Shown: positions 17,509 to 27,004 of the stretch, piece after piece
How the letters are laid out: each line of letters begins with the position of its first letter
How positions within the stretch are numbered: position 1 is the first letter of the stretch
Origin: Sphingobium sp. TKS
GTDB lineage: Bacteria; Pseudomonadota; Alphaproteobacteria; Sphingomonadales; Sphingomonadaceae
Assembly (NCBI RefSeq): GCF_001563265.1
Contig: NZ_CP005083.1
Coordinates: 1,367,001 to 1,431,000, forward strand
DNA length: 64,000 bases
Direction of reading: 5' to 3'
Made by a program: the position numbers and the translations under genes
The notes under the pieces: generated by a model
What the model saw: the letters and a program-made list of their open reading frames with translations, nothing else
Databases searched by the model: none
What the model was told of the DNA's origin: nothing

Positions 17509-19158
17509 TCATGGGAACAGGCCGCGCAAATGATTGGCCGCACCGACACGGCTCAAGGCCTCGATCATGGCGGCGGTGCGCAGGTCGACCTTTTCCGCCT
17601 GGGCGCGGCGCTGCGTGCGGGCCAGGGCGTCGGTCAATATGTCGCGCATGCGCAGGTTGATCTCCTCCAGCGGCCAGGTCAGGTTCTGAAGCCCCTGCAC
17701 CCATTCGAAATAGGATACGATGACGCCGCCGGCATTGGCCAATATGTCGGGCAGCACGATGATGCCGCGCGCTTGCAGCATGTCGTCGGCCTCCAGCGTC
17801 GTGGGACCATTGGCGCCCTCCGCCACGATCCGGCAGTTGATCCGCGAGGAATTTTCGGCGGTGATCTGGTTCTGCAAGGCGCAAGGCGCCAATATGTCGC
17901 AATGCAGTTCCAGCAGGTCGCGGCTGGGAATGATCTCGCCATAGGGGCAGCCGAAAAGCTGCCGGTGCTGGCGGACATGGTTTTTCAGCAGATCGATCGG
18001 CAGCCCCTTGGGGTTGTGCAGCGCCACGCTGACGTCGCTGATGCCGATGATCTTCGCTCCGGCTTCGGCCAGGAAGGTGGCGGCATGCATCCCGACATTG
18101 CCGAACCCCTGCACCACCGCGGTCGCGCCGTTGAGGTCAAGACCGATCTGGCGGCATGTTTCGCTCACCAGATAGGCGAGACCGCGCCCTGTCGCTTCGT
18201 GACGGCCCAGCGATCCGCCCAGCACCACCGGCTTGCCCGTCACGACCGACGGGACGGAATAGCCGACATGCTCGCTATAAGTGTCCATGATCCAGGCCAT
18301 GACCTGCGCGTCGGTGCCCATGTCGGGCGCCGGAATGTCCTTGTCGGGGCCGATCATGCCGATGAATTCCGACGTGTAGCGGCGGGTGAGCCGTTCCAGC
18401 TCATCCTTGCTGAGCGCGGCGGGATCGACCCTGACCCCGCCCTTGGCCCCGCCGAAGGGTAGTTTCGCAAGGGCGCATTTCCAGGTCATCCACATGGAGA
18501 GGGCAGCGACTTCGCCCAGGCTGACGTCGGGATGATAGCGCAGGCCGCCCTTGGTCGGCCCCATGTTCAACACATGCTGTACCCGATAGGCGAAGACGGT
18601 TTCGACCTGATCGATGCCGTCGCGCTTGAAGGGCAGGGCGGCGATCTGCGTCCGTTCGGGAAACAGCAGGCGTTGCCGGATATTGGGGTCCAGCCCGGCG
18701 ATATGGGCGGCCTTCAGAAATTGTTGCTGGGCGAGGTGGAGCATGGCCGACGACCATTCCGCCCCGCGCGCATGGGTCCGTTCCATCGCATAGTGGATCG
18801 ATCGGATCAGCGTCGCGCTGTTGATGCCGTCCTTGAGCAGATAATCCTCCGCCCCGCCTTCCACGGCCTTGCTGGCCAGCCCCACATCGTCCATCGCGCT
18901 CTGGACGATGACGGGGATGCGCAGGTCATGCGCCCGGACGCGATAGAAGGTGTCGAGCGCCGTGCTGTCCGGCAGCATCAGGTCGAGCAGCACCACATCG
19001 ATCCCGCCGACCTCCAGCCGTTCCAGCGCCTGTCCCAGCGTGCCGGCCAGCACGGTTTCGAACACCGGATTGTCGGATCGGCCGAGCAGCTTCTCGATCA
19101 GCCGCGAATAGACCGGATTATCCTCGACCAGCAGGACGGTGATGCGTTTGTGCGTCAT
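17509..19158 (-). CDS. Response-regulator receiver fused to glutamate dehydrogenase
   Basis: A 549-residue two-domain protein. Residues 1-125 form a complete CheY-like receiver: acidic pair E12-D13, phosphoacceptor D59 in VVLLDLMLPD, S87 and K109. A linker of about 20 residues follows. From about 145 to the end is a Glu/Leu/Phe/Val dehydrogenase: PTKGGLRYHP, catalytic K239 in PFGGAKGG, D279 in PAPDMGTD, and an NAD(P)-binding GFGNVG at 351-356. Family knowledge says the enzyme domain interconverts glutamate and 2-oxoglutarate plus ammonia. All key residues of both domains are present. It is the last gene of an operon encoding a CHASE hybrid kinase and an Hpt protein, 26 bases downstream of the Hpt gene with a GAGG ribosome-binding site. 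That phosphorylation of the receiver tunes dehydrogenase activity is inference. Confidence 0.93.
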   Translation of the reverse strand: MTHKRITVLLVEDNPVYSRLIEKLLGRSDNPVFETVLAGTLGQALERLEVGGIDVVLLDLMLPDSTALDTFYRVRAHDLRIPVIVQSAMDDVGLASKAVEGGAEDYLLKDGINSATLIRSIHYAMERTHARGAEWSSAMLHLAQQQFLKAAHIAGLDPNIRQRLLFPERTQIAALPFKRDGIDQVETVFAYRVQHVLNMGPTKGGLRYHPDVSLGEVAALSMWMTWKCALAKLPFGGAKGGVRVDPAALSKDELERLTRRYTSEFIGMIGPDKDIPAPDMGTDAQVMAWIMDTYSEHVGYSVPSVVTGKPVVLGGSLGRHEATGRGLAYLVSETCRQIGLDLNGATAVVQGFGNVGMHAATFLAEAGAKIIGISDVSVALHNPKGLPIDLLKNHVRQHRQLFGCPYGEIIPSRDLLELHCDILAPCALQNQITAENSSRINCRIVAEGANGPTTLEADDMLQARGIIVLPDILANAGGVIVSYFEWVQGLQNLTWPLEEINLRMRDILTDALARTQRRAQAEKVDLRTAAMIEALSRVGAANHLRGLFP

Positions 19159-19184
19159 GGCGTTTCACCTCAACTCTTGAGACC

Positions 19185-19562
19185 TCATGAATCTTGCGTG
19201 TTCCTGGCTTGATCCGAATTGCGTCCGCCGAGCCGCGCGGCCAGTTCTGCGAGCAGCCCTTCGATTTCGAAGCGCAACAGGTTCCAGCCGTCCTCCACGT
19301 CCCGGAAATTGCTGTCCGCGCCCATTTCTTCCAGGCGGAAAGCCGCGGCCCCCGCCTCGGATGCCGCGAAGATGTGCGCCGATCCTTTCAGGCTGTGCGC
19401 GGTGCGCTGAAGCTCCTGCGCGTTCCGTCCGTCGATCGCGGCGCGAACCTGCCGCATCATCTCCGGGCATTCGTCGATGAAGACGCCTGCCAGTTCGATC
19501 AGCAACTCCTCGTCGCCGTCGGCATTCTTAAGCGCCTTGGTCCAATCAAGAAGCGTGCTCAT
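19185..19562 (-). CDS. Stand-alone histidine phosphotransfer (Hpt) protein
   Basis: A 125-residue four-helix-bundle Hpt protein. The phosphorylatable residue is H56 in [10 protein letters not shown], preceded by a canonical [13 protein letters not shown] helix. It overlaps the stop of the hybrid kinase gene (ATGA), so the two are coupled. The kinase has two receiver domains and no Hpt of its own, so this protein would carry the phosphoryl group from the kinase's receiver to the receiver-dehydrogenase encoded next. Confidence 0.92.
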   Translation of the reverse strand: MSTLLDWTKALKNADGDEELLIELAGVFIDECPEMMRQVRAAIDGRNAQELQRTAHSLKGSAHIFAASEAGAAAFRLEEMGADSNFRDVEDGWNLLRFEIEGLLAELAARLGGRNSDQARNTQDS

Positions 19563-22369
19563 GGCCCGGACCCTTCCTCGCTATGGGGCTTCGCCGCGCT
19601 GGCGAACCGCCCCTCCACAACCTCGTAGAAATCCTCCGCCCGCAGCGGCTTGGAGATATAGTCGTCCATCCCCGCATTCAGGCAGCGTTCGCGGTCGCCG
19701 CGCATCGCATGCGCCGTCATGGCCACGATAGGGACATGATCCCCGGTGCCGCGTTCCCGTTCGCGAATGGCGGCCGTGGCCTGGAACCCGTCCATCACCG
19801 GCATCTGCACGTCCATCAGCACCACGTCGAAACGATCCTGCGCCAGCGCCTCGACCGCCTGCGCACCGTCCCCGACGATTTTCACCCAGTGCCCACGCTT
19901 TTCCAGCAGGCGGAGCGCGAGGCGCTGGTTGACGGCATTGTCCTCCGCGACCAGCACATGCAGCGACGGGCGGTCGTGAGGCGCCGGCTCGGGCAGAACC
20001 GTTTCCTCGCTCACCGTCACCTTCAGCACGGCGAATATGGCCTCCAGCAGTTCGGACTGGCGTATGGGCTTCAGCAGGAAGGCGGCAATGCCGGTCGCCC
20101 AGGTGCGGCGGGCCATCTCGTCCTTCTGCGCGGAAGAGAGCATGATCACCGCCGGACGGTCGGCCTCGCTGCCTCGCGCAATTTCCTTTGCGACGGCAAA
20201 ACCGTCCATGCCCGGCATCATCATGTCGAGCAGCACCAGCCGCAAGGGACGGCCTATCCCGGCCGCGTTGCGCAGCGCGGTCAGCGCCTTCGGACCGCTC
20301 TCGACCACCAGCGGCTTCATGCCCCAGCCGCGGATCATCTCGTCCAATATGCGGCGGTTGGTCGCATTGTCGTCGACGATCAGCACCGGCAGGCCGTGCA
20401 GCGAGGGCGGTTCGGCTGGCTGGCTGGCCGGTTCGCCCTGCGCCAGCGCGAAGGGGATGGTGAAGTGAAAGACGCTGCCCCGGCCGATGGTGCTATCCAG
20501 TTCCAGCCGTCCGCCCATCAACTGCACCAGTTGCGAGGCGATGGTGAGGCCAAGGCCCGTGCCGCCGAAGCGGCGGGTGAAGGAGGTGTCGGCCTGGGAA
20601 AAGGCTTCGAAGATCAGTTTCTGCTTGTCCGCCGCTATGCCGGGGCCGGTGTCGCTGACCGCGAAGTGCAGCCGGGCCTGCTGCCCCTCCATCCATTCGA
20701 CCGCCACATCCATCACCACCTCCCCCCGTTCGGTGAAGCGCAGCGCGTTGCCGACGAGGTTGATCACCACCTGCCGCAGCCGGTGCGGGTCGCCTTCCAG
20801 CGCATCGGGCACGCCGAGCGCGACATGGCAGGCGAGTTCGATCCCCTTTTCGGTGGCGCGTCCGGCAAAGGCCTGCAAGGTGTCGGCCAGCTCGTCGCGC
20901 AGGCTGAAGGCCACATGCTCCAGTTCCAGCCGCCCCGCCTCGATCTTCGAAAAGTCGAGAATGTCGTTGATGAGATGGAGCAGCGCGTCCGCCGATTGCG
21001 TGATCATGGTGAGATATTCGCGCTGCGATGCGGACAGCCTGGTATCGCTCAGCAGTTCCGACGCGCCGATGACGCCGTTCATGGGGGTGCGGATCTCATG
21101 ACTCATATTGGCGAGGAACTGGCTCTTGGCGCGGGTCGCGTCCTCCGCCCTGTTCTTGGCCGCGCGCAATTCGGTTTCGGATTCCTCCAGCTGGATCGTC
21201 CGTTCTTCCAGCCGCATGTTGACGCCGCGCAGCTCCGCCGTGCGCTGGGCCACCACCTGTTCGGTGCGCGCCCGCTGGTTGGCCAGCGAAATGAGATAGA
21301 TGAAGAGGATCAGGGTGACGGCCAGACCGCCGGCCAGCGCGATGGTGGGCGTGGTTGCCGCCCGCTTGTCGCCATAGGCGCCGGTCGCCGCGGTATAGAT
21401 GGTGAAGACGCTGTTGCCGATGACCAGGGAGCTGGAATGGAACAGGTCCGAATCCATGGCCGGACCGGCGCCGGGCCGCCGCTTCGTCTTGCTTCCGGGC
21501 GCCATGATCGACAGCAGCACCCGCTGCGCCGCCGGGGCGGAGGAATCGAGCAGATAGAGGTCCACGCCCTTCCTGGGCATCAGATCGATCGCGCCCTGGA
21601 TCACGTCACCGATGCGCAGCACGGCAACCACAAAGCCGGTGAGATGCGCGCGCCGCTGATCGACGGCGATCTGCTCCCCGCCGTCATAGACCGGCGCGAA
21701 GACGGCGATGCGGGGCGTATCGTCGCCCATTTGCGGCATGCGGATATGGGCGGCGGCGGCGATTTCGCCGCTGTCGCGGGCGGCCAGCATCGCCGCGTGC
21801 GCGAACGGGTCAGATCCCCAGTCGAAGCCCAGCATCTCCGGTGCGCCGCCCAGTGCGGATTCCGCGTAGAATATCGGGAAATAGGCGTCGCGCCGCTCCG
21901 CTCCGACGGTTGCCCCATGGGCATTGAGCTGGGTGAACCGGAAAGTCCCGCCATTCGCGCTTGCGCCCTTATCCTCCCACGCCTTGCGCTCGCCGCTGGG
22001 GACATAGGGCACCCATTGGACGGAATCGAGGCTGGACAGCCCGGTCAGATAGACGCTGGCAAAGGCCTTGAACTCGTCCGGGCCGACATCCTCCGATGCC
22101 TGATAATAGCCCAGCAGAGCCCTGATCACGCTGGTTTCCGAGAAGAATTGCCGCTTGATGCCTTCAGCGCGCTGCTCGGCCTCCAGGGTGAATTCGGTTT
22201 CCGTGGACCGGCCCTGTTCAATGACAAGCCATTGCCATACGCCCACCGTCAGCAGCAGGCTGACGATCCCGACCATCAGGGCGAACCAATATTTCACGCC
22301 ACCTTTCAACCAGTTCCCGGAACCGGTTGCCGTTGGCGCGGCGGAGGGAAGGGGGGCAGGTTCGTTCAT
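19559..22369 (-). CDS. CHASE-domain hybrid histidine kinase with two receivers
   Basis: A 936-residue membrane sensor kinase. Order: first membrane helix (about 27-50), periplasmic CHASE sensor domain (about 70-265, including [16 protein letters not shown] and VQWVPYVP), second helix (about 344-363), coiled coil, HisKA with H424 in [12 protein letters not shown], HATPase with [14 protein letters not shown] and GGTGLGL, then receiver 1 (D715 in [10 protein letters not shown]) and receiver 2 (D853 in [10 protein letters not shown]). CHASE domains sense small extracellular ligands; the ligand is unknown. The start at 22369 was chosen because its ATG overlaps the stop of the Sel1 gene (ATGA), matching the coupling of the next gene; the longer frame reads into Sel1 coding sequence. 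Confidence 0.93.
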   Translation of the reverse strand: MNEPAPLPSAAPTATGSGNWLKGGVKYWFALMVGIVSLLLTVGVWQWLVIEQGRSTETEFTLEAEQRAEGIKRQFFSETSVIRALLGYYQASEDVGPDEFKAFASVYLTGLSSLDSVQWVPYVPSGERKAWEDKGASANGGTFRFTQLNAHGATVGAERRDAYFPIFYAESALGGAPEMLGFDWGSDPFAHAAMLAARDSGEIAAAAHIRMPQMGDDTPRIAVFAPVYDGGEQIAVDQRRAHLTGFVVAVLRIGDVIQGAIDLMPRKGVDLYLLDSSAPAAQRVLLSIMAPGSKTKRRPGAGPAMDSDLFHSSSLVIGNSVFTIYTAATGAYGDKRAATTPTIALAGGLAVTLILFIYLISLANQRARTEQVVAQRTAELRGVNMRLEERTIQLEESETELRAAKNRAEDATRAKSQFLANMSHEIRTPMNGVIGASELLSDTRLSASQREYLTMITQSADALLHLINDILDFSKIEAGRLELEHVAFSLRDELADTLQAFAGRATEKGIELACHVALGVPDALEGDPHRLRQVVINLVGNALRFTERGEVVMDVAVEWMEGQQARLHFAVSDTGPGIAADKQKLIFEAFSQADTSFTRRFGGTGLGLTIASQLVQLMGGRLELDSTIGRGSVFHFTIPFALAQGEPASQPAEPPSLHGLPVLIVDDNATNRRILDEMIRGWGMKPLVVESGPKALTALRNAAGIGRPLRLVLLDMMMPGMDGFAVAKEIARGSEADRPAVIMLSSAQKDEMARRTWATGIAAFLLKPIRQSELLEAIFAVLKVTVSEETVLPEPAPHDRPSLHVLVAEDNAVNQRLALRLLEKRGHWVKIVGDGAQAVEALAQDRFDVVLMDVQMPVMDGFQATAAIRERERGTGDHVPIVAMTAHAMRGDRERCLNAGMDDYISKPLRAEDFYEVVEGRFASAAKPHSEEGSGP

Positions 22370-23151
22370 GACTGACCGCCCCTTGCAGGAACGGGCTGCC
22401 ATTCGCGGACCTGACGCTGCGCCTCCGCAATTTGCGCGGGCGTCATGCTGCGCGACAGACGGTCGATATTCTGGCTTGCCTTGGTGCGGAGCGATGGCGC
22501 GCGGGCGTTGGCCTGGCCCAGCGCGAACCATTTATACGCCGCTACCGGATCTCGGGGCACTCCCTGGCCGCCGCCGTAGATAATGCCGAGCTGCACTTGC
22601 GCGTCGGCATTGCCCTGGGATGCGGCGCGTTCGAACCAATAGACGGCCTTTAGCTGATTCCTGGTGACGCCCCGGCCGATCATGTAAAGGACCGCCAGCG
22701 TGAATTGCGCGCCGATATGCCCTTGTTCGGCCGCTCTGGTGTACCATCGCGCGGCCTCCACCAGATCCTGCTCGACGCCGAATTCGCGCAGATAGATTTC
22801 GCCCAGATTGAACTGGGCGTCCGCCACCCCCAGCGCCGCGGCGCGGCGAAACCATTTCATCGCTTCCTTATAATCCTGCCCCGCGCCCTGACCGCGAAGA
22901 TACATGCGGCCAAGGCTGTTCTGCGCGCGCGGATCGCCATTATCCGCCAGCGACTGAAACAGGCGCATGGCATTGGCATAGTCGCCGCGCCTGTAGGCGG
23001 CGGCGGCGTCCTCGAAGGGCCCCGCCAGGCATGGAAGGGAGAAAAGGAGCAGGCCAACCAGCGACGCTCGCCAGACACAAAAAGGGGCCAAGGCGACAAA
23101 CGCGCTTCCCCCCTTTCTTCGGGGTTCCGTTTTTCCGCTCCGGCCCCACAT
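22366..23151 (-). CDS. Sel1-repeat (TPR-like) secreted protein
   Basis: A 261-residue protein with an N-terminal hydrophobic segment ([15 protein letters not shown], probably a signal peptide or anchor) followed by four or more Sel1 repeats of about 36 residues (for example [56 protein letters not shown]). Sel1 proteins are scaffolds for protein-protein contact and often accompany signalling systems. The start at 23151 has GAAAGG six bases upstream. It is the first gene of the kinase/Hpt/receiver-dehydrogenase operon and may act on the periplasmic sensor; that role is inference. An IS110 element sits immediately upstream. Confidence 0.85.
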   Translation of the reverse strand: MWGRSGKTEPRRKGGSAFVALAPFCVWRASLVGLLLFSLPCLAGPFEDAAAAYRRGDYANAMRLFQSLADNGDPRAQNSLGRMYLRGQGAGQDYKEAMKWFRRAAALGVADAQFNLGEIYLREFGVEQDLVEAARWYTRAAEQGHIGAQFTLAVLYMIGRGVTRNQLKAVYWFERAASQGNADAQVQLGIIYGGGQGVPRDPVAAYKWFALGQANARAPSLRTKASQNIDRLSRSMTPAQIAEAQRQVREWQPVPARGGQS

Positions 23152-23229
23152 GACGGCACCTTTCCGGCATATCGTGCCGGATCGAGTCCAGAATGGACGA
23201 GCAGGGACCATATTAACGCAGATAGGGCG

Positions 23230-23395
23230 GGAAGGCTCGATCTTTCAGAGGGCTGGTGCGGCTATGCGTCCAAAGGCGCATTTCCAAACAGATGGGGTGA
23301 TTGGGGCTCACCACCGAGTCGGTGGGGTGGCTGCTCCTCGCAGATGGTAAGACGTGGTCCGTATCGAGCGGCCACAACCATGAGGAGGAGCAACC
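23230..23395 (+). ncRNA. Candidate IS110 bridge-RNA region (5' side)
   Basis: Non-coding sequence before the transposase with successive hairpins: ATGCG/CGCAT (23264-23268 and 23277-23281) and CCACCG/CGGTGG with a three-base loop (23311-23316 and 23320-23325). IS110-group elements encode a guide (bridge) RNA upstream of the transposase, the IS1111 group downstream. Which side carries it here is not resolved; the 3' side is at least as structured. Confidence 0.3.
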
Positions 23396-24433
23396 ATGCG
23401 CCATTATGCCGGACTGGATGTATCGTTGGAAGAGACGGCGATCTGCATTGTCGATGACACGGGCAAAGTGATCCGTGAGCTTCGTGCCGCCAGTGACCCC
23501 GATGCACTGGTCGAGACGTTGACCGCTACCGGTCTGAGCTTCGAGCGCGTTGGTCTGGAGGCATGCTCGCTGTCATCGTGGCTGCATCAGGGTCTGACGC
23601 GCGCGGGCCTCCCGGCACTGTGCATCGAAACGCGAGCGGCCAAAGCGGCAATGGGTGCGATGCCCAACAAGACCGACCGTAACGACGCCCGTGGTCTGGC
23701 TCAGATCATCCGCACTGGTTGGTATCGCGTGGTCCACGTGAAGAGCATGCCGTGCCGATCGGCCCGCGCGCTGCTCGGTGCACGCCGGACGATGTTGAAT
23801 AAGCAGCGCGACATCGAGAACGCGGTGAGGGCCGTACTCCGCGAGGTCGGACTCAAGCTGGGAACACCGCCGCGCAAGCTCTTCGCCGGCCTGGTCCGCG
23901 AACTCGCGTCAGTCGACCCTGCCATCTCCGACATCATCGAGCCGCTGCTTGCGGTGCTCGATGTGATGGTGCGCCAGATCGAGCATTTGACGAAGCGCGT
24001 GCTGGAAGCGGTCAGGGTTGAGCCGATATGCCGACGGCTGATGACGGTGCCAGGTGTGGGGCCGCTGACCGCGCTCACCTTCCGGGCGACGGTCGATCTG
24101 CCCGAGCGCTTCCGACGATCCCGCGACGTCGGCGCTCATCTCGGGCTCACGCCCCGTCGCTACCAGTCTGGCGAAACGGATGTCCAAGGCCGCATCAGCC
24201 GATGTGGCGACGAACTCGCCCGTACCGCGTTGTACGAGGCGGCGCATACTCTGCTGACGCGCTGCCAGAAATGGTCGACGCTAAAGGCGTGGGGTATGCG
24301 CCTTGCCCAGCGGCGCGGCATGGCTAAAGCCCGCGTCGCCGTGGCTCGCAAGCTTGCCGTCATCTTGCACCGTATGTGGAGCGATGAGGCCGAGTTCCGC
24401 TGGGGTAAGTCACCGACGTTCACAGCAGCATGA
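23396..24433 (+). CDS. IS110-family transposase
   Basis: A 345-residue DEDD recombinase. The N-terminal RuvC-like domain has D8 in YAGLDVSLEET, the Glu in VGLEACSLSSWL and the Asp pair in NKTDRNDARGLAQ. A helical linker leads to the C-terminal transposase_20 domain with LMTVPGVGPLTAL, DVGAHLGLTPRR and QSGETDVQGRISRCGD, where the family's serine nucleophile is expected. No frameshift or stop. Ribosome-binding site GAGGAGGAG upstream. Full length, so probably active with its guide RNA. Confidence 0.93.
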   Translation: MRHYAGLDVSLEETAICIVDDTGKVIRELRAASDPDALVETLTATGLSFERVGLEACSLSSWLHQGLTRAGLPALCIETRAAKAAMGAMPNKTDRNDARGLAQIIRTGWYRVVHVKSMPCRSARALLGARRTMLNKQRDIENAVRAVLREVGLKLGTPPRKLFAGLVRELASVDPAISDIIEPLLAVLDVMVRQIEHLTKRVLEAVRVEPICRRLMTVPGVGPLTALTFRATVDLPERFRRSRDVGAHLGLTPRRYQSGETDVQGRISRCGDELARTALYEAAHTLLTRCQKWSTLKAWGMRLAQRRGMAKARVAVARKLAVILHRMWSDEAEFRWGKSPTFTAA

Positions 24434-24475
24434 GGAGACACAAACCAGTTCCCGCCTGAAGAGACGGGTAGCGGT

Positions 24476-24660
24476 CGTTCCCATGGGGACGATGGGCGGA
24501 ATGACCTCGTTGAGAGTCCGGATTCTCGGCTTTGCCGAAGGTCGCGAAACAGCTTGAGGCATCCCGCTCTCCTGACCCCATTATGCGGCAGCCCAGCGCT
24601 GACCGCGGAGAGAAGCGAGTGATCCATGGGAACGGTCACGAATACGAGGAAACAGCTTGA
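24476..24660 (+). repeat. Structured repeats downstream of the IS110 transposase
   Basis: Inverted repeat CGTTCCCATGG (24476-24486) and CCATGGGAACG (24624-24634), plus a 12-base direct repeat GAAACAGCTTGA at 24546-24557 and 24649-24660. Local hairpins such as CGGC-TTT-GCCG lie between them. These could be part of the IS right end, an IS1111-type guide RNA, or junction sequence from an older insertion. No gene is seen between 24434 and 24688. Confidence 0.55.
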
Positions 24661-24688
24661 CCCAAAACGCCCCAATCAGAGAAAACTC

Positions 24689-27004
24689 TTAGGGCAGAAG
24701 CTTGTCGAGCGTGATCGGCAGGTCGCGCACGCGCTTGCCGGTCGCATTGAAGACGGCATTGGCGACAGCCGCGGCAACGCCCGCCACACCGATTTCTCCA
24801 ATGCCGCGGGCGCCCATCGGCGCGCGTGGATCGGGGATGTCGGTCCACAGCACGTCGATCTCCGGCACGTCGAGATGAACCGGGACATGATAGTCGGCAA
24901 GCGAACCGCTCATGATCCGCCCGGTGCGTTCGTCGAGCAGCGTTTCCTCGGTCAATGCAAGGCCCAGGCCCATGATGATGCCGCCGCGAAACTGGCTGGC
25001 GGCCGTCTGCGGGTTGAGGATACGGCCGCAATCGAAGGCGCCGACGATCCGCGACACCCGTACCTCGCCCGTCACCTGGCTGACCTTGACCTCGCAGAAA
25101 ATCGCGGAGGTGCTGTGCATCGCGAATTTCAGCATTTCCAGCGGTGGTCCGCTCTGGCCGGTGGCGCTCACGCTTTTGCGTCCGGCGCGTTTCAGGATCG
25201 AGGCGTAGCTTTCGTGACGCGAGGGGTCTCCGATTTTCCGGAGGCCGCCATTGGCCGTTTCGACCTCGCCCGCACGGAGACCGGCAAGCGGGGTATCGTT
25301 GCCGGCCAACCGGATCAGTTCCGGGATGAGTTTCGCGCTCGCGGCGGTAATGGCCGCGCCGAGCGATGCCGTCTGGGAAGAACCGCCCGCCATGCTGCCG
25401 AAAGGCAGGCTGGAATCGCCGATCTCCACGGTGACGTTTTCCAGCGGCAGGCCCAGCCGGTCGGCGGCATGCTGGCGCTGCACGGTCGTCGTGCCCATTC
25501 CCATTTCATGGGCGGCGCTGGCGACCGTGGCATGGCCGCTCTCGTCGATCGTGATCCGTGCCGCCATGCCGGGCATGCGCGCATAGGGAAAGGTGCCGCT
25601 GGCGCAGCCCATGCCGATCAGCCATTCGCCGTCGCGTTTCATCCCCGGTTCGGCCGATCGCCGGTCCCATCCGAAGCGTTCGGCGCCCATGGCATAGGCC
25701 TGCATCAGGTCGCTCTGGGAATGAGGGGCGCCGGATAGGGGCGCGCAATGCGCGACATTGCGGCGGCGCAGTTCGATGGGATCGAGGCCGATGGCATGGG
25801 CCAGTTCGTCCATCGCACTTTCCAGCGCGAAGGTGCCCACGGCTTCTCCCGGCGCGCGCATGAAGCTGTTGGCGAGCAGGTCCAGGTCGATATGGCGCTG
25901 CTCGATCTTGAAGGTTTCGGCGGCGTAGAGCGTGCGGCCGGTCATGCTGAACTGCTCGTCGCAGACGCTGTGCAGGGGTTTTACGGAATAGCCGGTATGG
26001 ATGAGCGCCTTCAGCCGGCCCTCACCATCGGCGCCCAGTGCGAAGCGTTGTTCCGTCGCTGAGCGTCCGCCGATGAGGCGGTGTATGGACTTGCGCGACA
26101 GCACGATCCTGACCGGACGCCCGGCGAGCCGCGCCGCCGCTATCGCCAATATCTGGTGATCCCATAATCCCTTGCTGCCAAAGCCGCCGCCCACGAAGGG
26201 AGACAACACCCGCACCTGATCTTCCTTGAGGCCGAAAATCTTGGCCAGGGACCCGGCCGTCGCATGGATCATCTGCGTCGCGTCATGGACCAGAAGCCGG
26301 TCGCCGTTCCACTGGACCGTGGCTGCATTCGGCTCGATCGGATTGTGATTCTGCCAGGGCGTGCGATAGACCGCATCGACCTGATGGGCTGCCCCGGCCA
26401 GCGCCGCTTCGGCGTCCCCGATGGTGACGGGATTTTTCTCGATCAGGATGGAAGGCGGGGTCCGCGCCCCGGCCTTGCCGTCCTCGAATCGCGTGCGGGC
26501 GGAGGCGCGCTGATAGGTGATCGCGATCAGGCTGGCCGCGTGATCCGCCTCTTCCTGCGTGTCGGCCAGCACGACCGCGACGACTTGCCCGTTCCAGCGG
26601 ATAGTGGCGTCCTGCATGACGGGCAGGATATTGTTGCCAGCCGCTTTCAGGTTGGAAATGCCGATTGCCGGCGGCACCGCCATTTTCGGCGCATTATGGT
26701 GCGTCATCACGAGCCGGACGCCGGGCGCGGCCTCGGCGGCCGCCACGTCCAGCCGCTCGATCGTGCCCCTGGCGATCGTGGAATGAACGAAGGCTGCGAA
26801 CAGCAAGCCGTCCAGCGGAATCTCCGCGGCAAAGCGCGCCGCGCCCCGCACCTTTTCGGGACCGTCCAGGCGCGGCTGTTGCGTCCCCAGCGTCACGCGC
26901 TTCTCGATCAGCGGATCGGGCCTGCCGCCTGGCAGCCAGCCGGCGGGAACCTGGCCCAGCACCGCGCGGACGCCGCCGACGATGGCATTTTGCAGCTTGC
27001 TCAT
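24689..27004 (-). CDS. Molybdenum hydroxylase, molybdopterin-binding large subunit
   Basis: A 771-residue large subunit of the xanthine oxidase family (PaoC/YagR-like aldehyde oxidoreductase). Visible are the entry domain (VRGAARFAAEIPLDGLLFAAFVHS), the molybdopterin-contacting FVGGGFGSKGLWD and MRAPGEAVGTFALE, and the catalytic Glu E737 in GARGIGEIG. The start was set at MSKLQNAIV because its ATG overlaps the stop of the FAD-subunit gene (ATGA). It is the third gene of a three-subunit operon. Substrate probably an aromatic or aliphatic aldehyde by similarity of architecture to PaoABC; not proven. No molybdenum-cofactor chaperone gene (PaoD type) is in the window. Confidence 0.88.
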   Translation of the reverse strand: MSKLQNAIVGGVRAVLGQVPAGWLPGGRPDPLIEKRVTLGTQQPRLDGPEKVRGAARFAAEIPLDGLLFAAFVHSTIARGTIERLDVAAAEAAPGVRLVMTHHNAPKMAVPPAIGISNLKAAGNNILPVMQDATIRWNGQVVAVVLADTQEEADHAASLIAITYQRASARTRFEDGKAGARTPPSILIEKNPVTIGDAEAALAGAAHQVDAVYRTPWQNHNPIEPNAATVQWNGDRLLVHDATQMIHATAGSLAKIFGLKEDQVRVLSPFVGGGFGSKGLWDHQILAIAAARLAGRPVRIVLSRKSIHRLIGGRSATEQRFALGADGEGRLKALIHTGYSVKPLHSVCDEQFSMTGRTLYAAETFKIEQRHIDLDLLANSFMRAPGEAVGTFALESAMDELAHAIGLDPIELRRRNVAHCAPLSGAPHSQSDLMQAYAMGAERFGWDRRSAEPGMKRDGEWLIGMGCASGTFPYARMPGMAARITIDESGHATVASAAHEMGMGTTTVQRQHAADRLGLPLENVTVEIGDSSLPFGSMAGGSSQTASLGAAITAASAKLIPELIRLAGNDTPLAGLRAGEVETANGGLRKIGDPSRHESYASILKRAGRKSVSATGQSGPPLEMLKFAMHSTSAIFCEVKVSQVTGEVRVSRIVGAFDCGRILNPQTAASQFRGGIIMGLGLALTEETLLDERTGRIMSGSLADYHVPVHLDVPEIDVLWTDIPDPRAPMGARGIGEIGVAGVAAAVANAVFNATGKRVRDLPITLDKLLP

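Larger units (their letters stand above)
23230..24670 (+). mobile_element. IS110-family insertion sequence (ends approximate)
   Basis: An intact IS110-type transposase gene with structured non-coding DNA on both sides. Such elements lack terminal inverted repeats, so the ends cannot be placed by eye. The left limit must lie between the Sel1 start (23151) and 23395, the right limit between 24434 and 24688. It occupies the region where the promoter of the Sel1/kinase operon would be expected. Confidence 0.6.

Noticed and set aside
19583-22375. Open frame of 930 codons antisense to the hybrid kinase
   Set aside because: It is the mirror of a GC-rich gene: low-information, His/Arg/Gln-rich translation with no domain, while the opposite strand encodes a complete kinase.
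24626-25738. Plus-strand frame of 370 codons starting in the IS110 right flank
   Set aside because: It runs antisense through the molybdenum hydroxylase large subunit and shows no recognisable domain.
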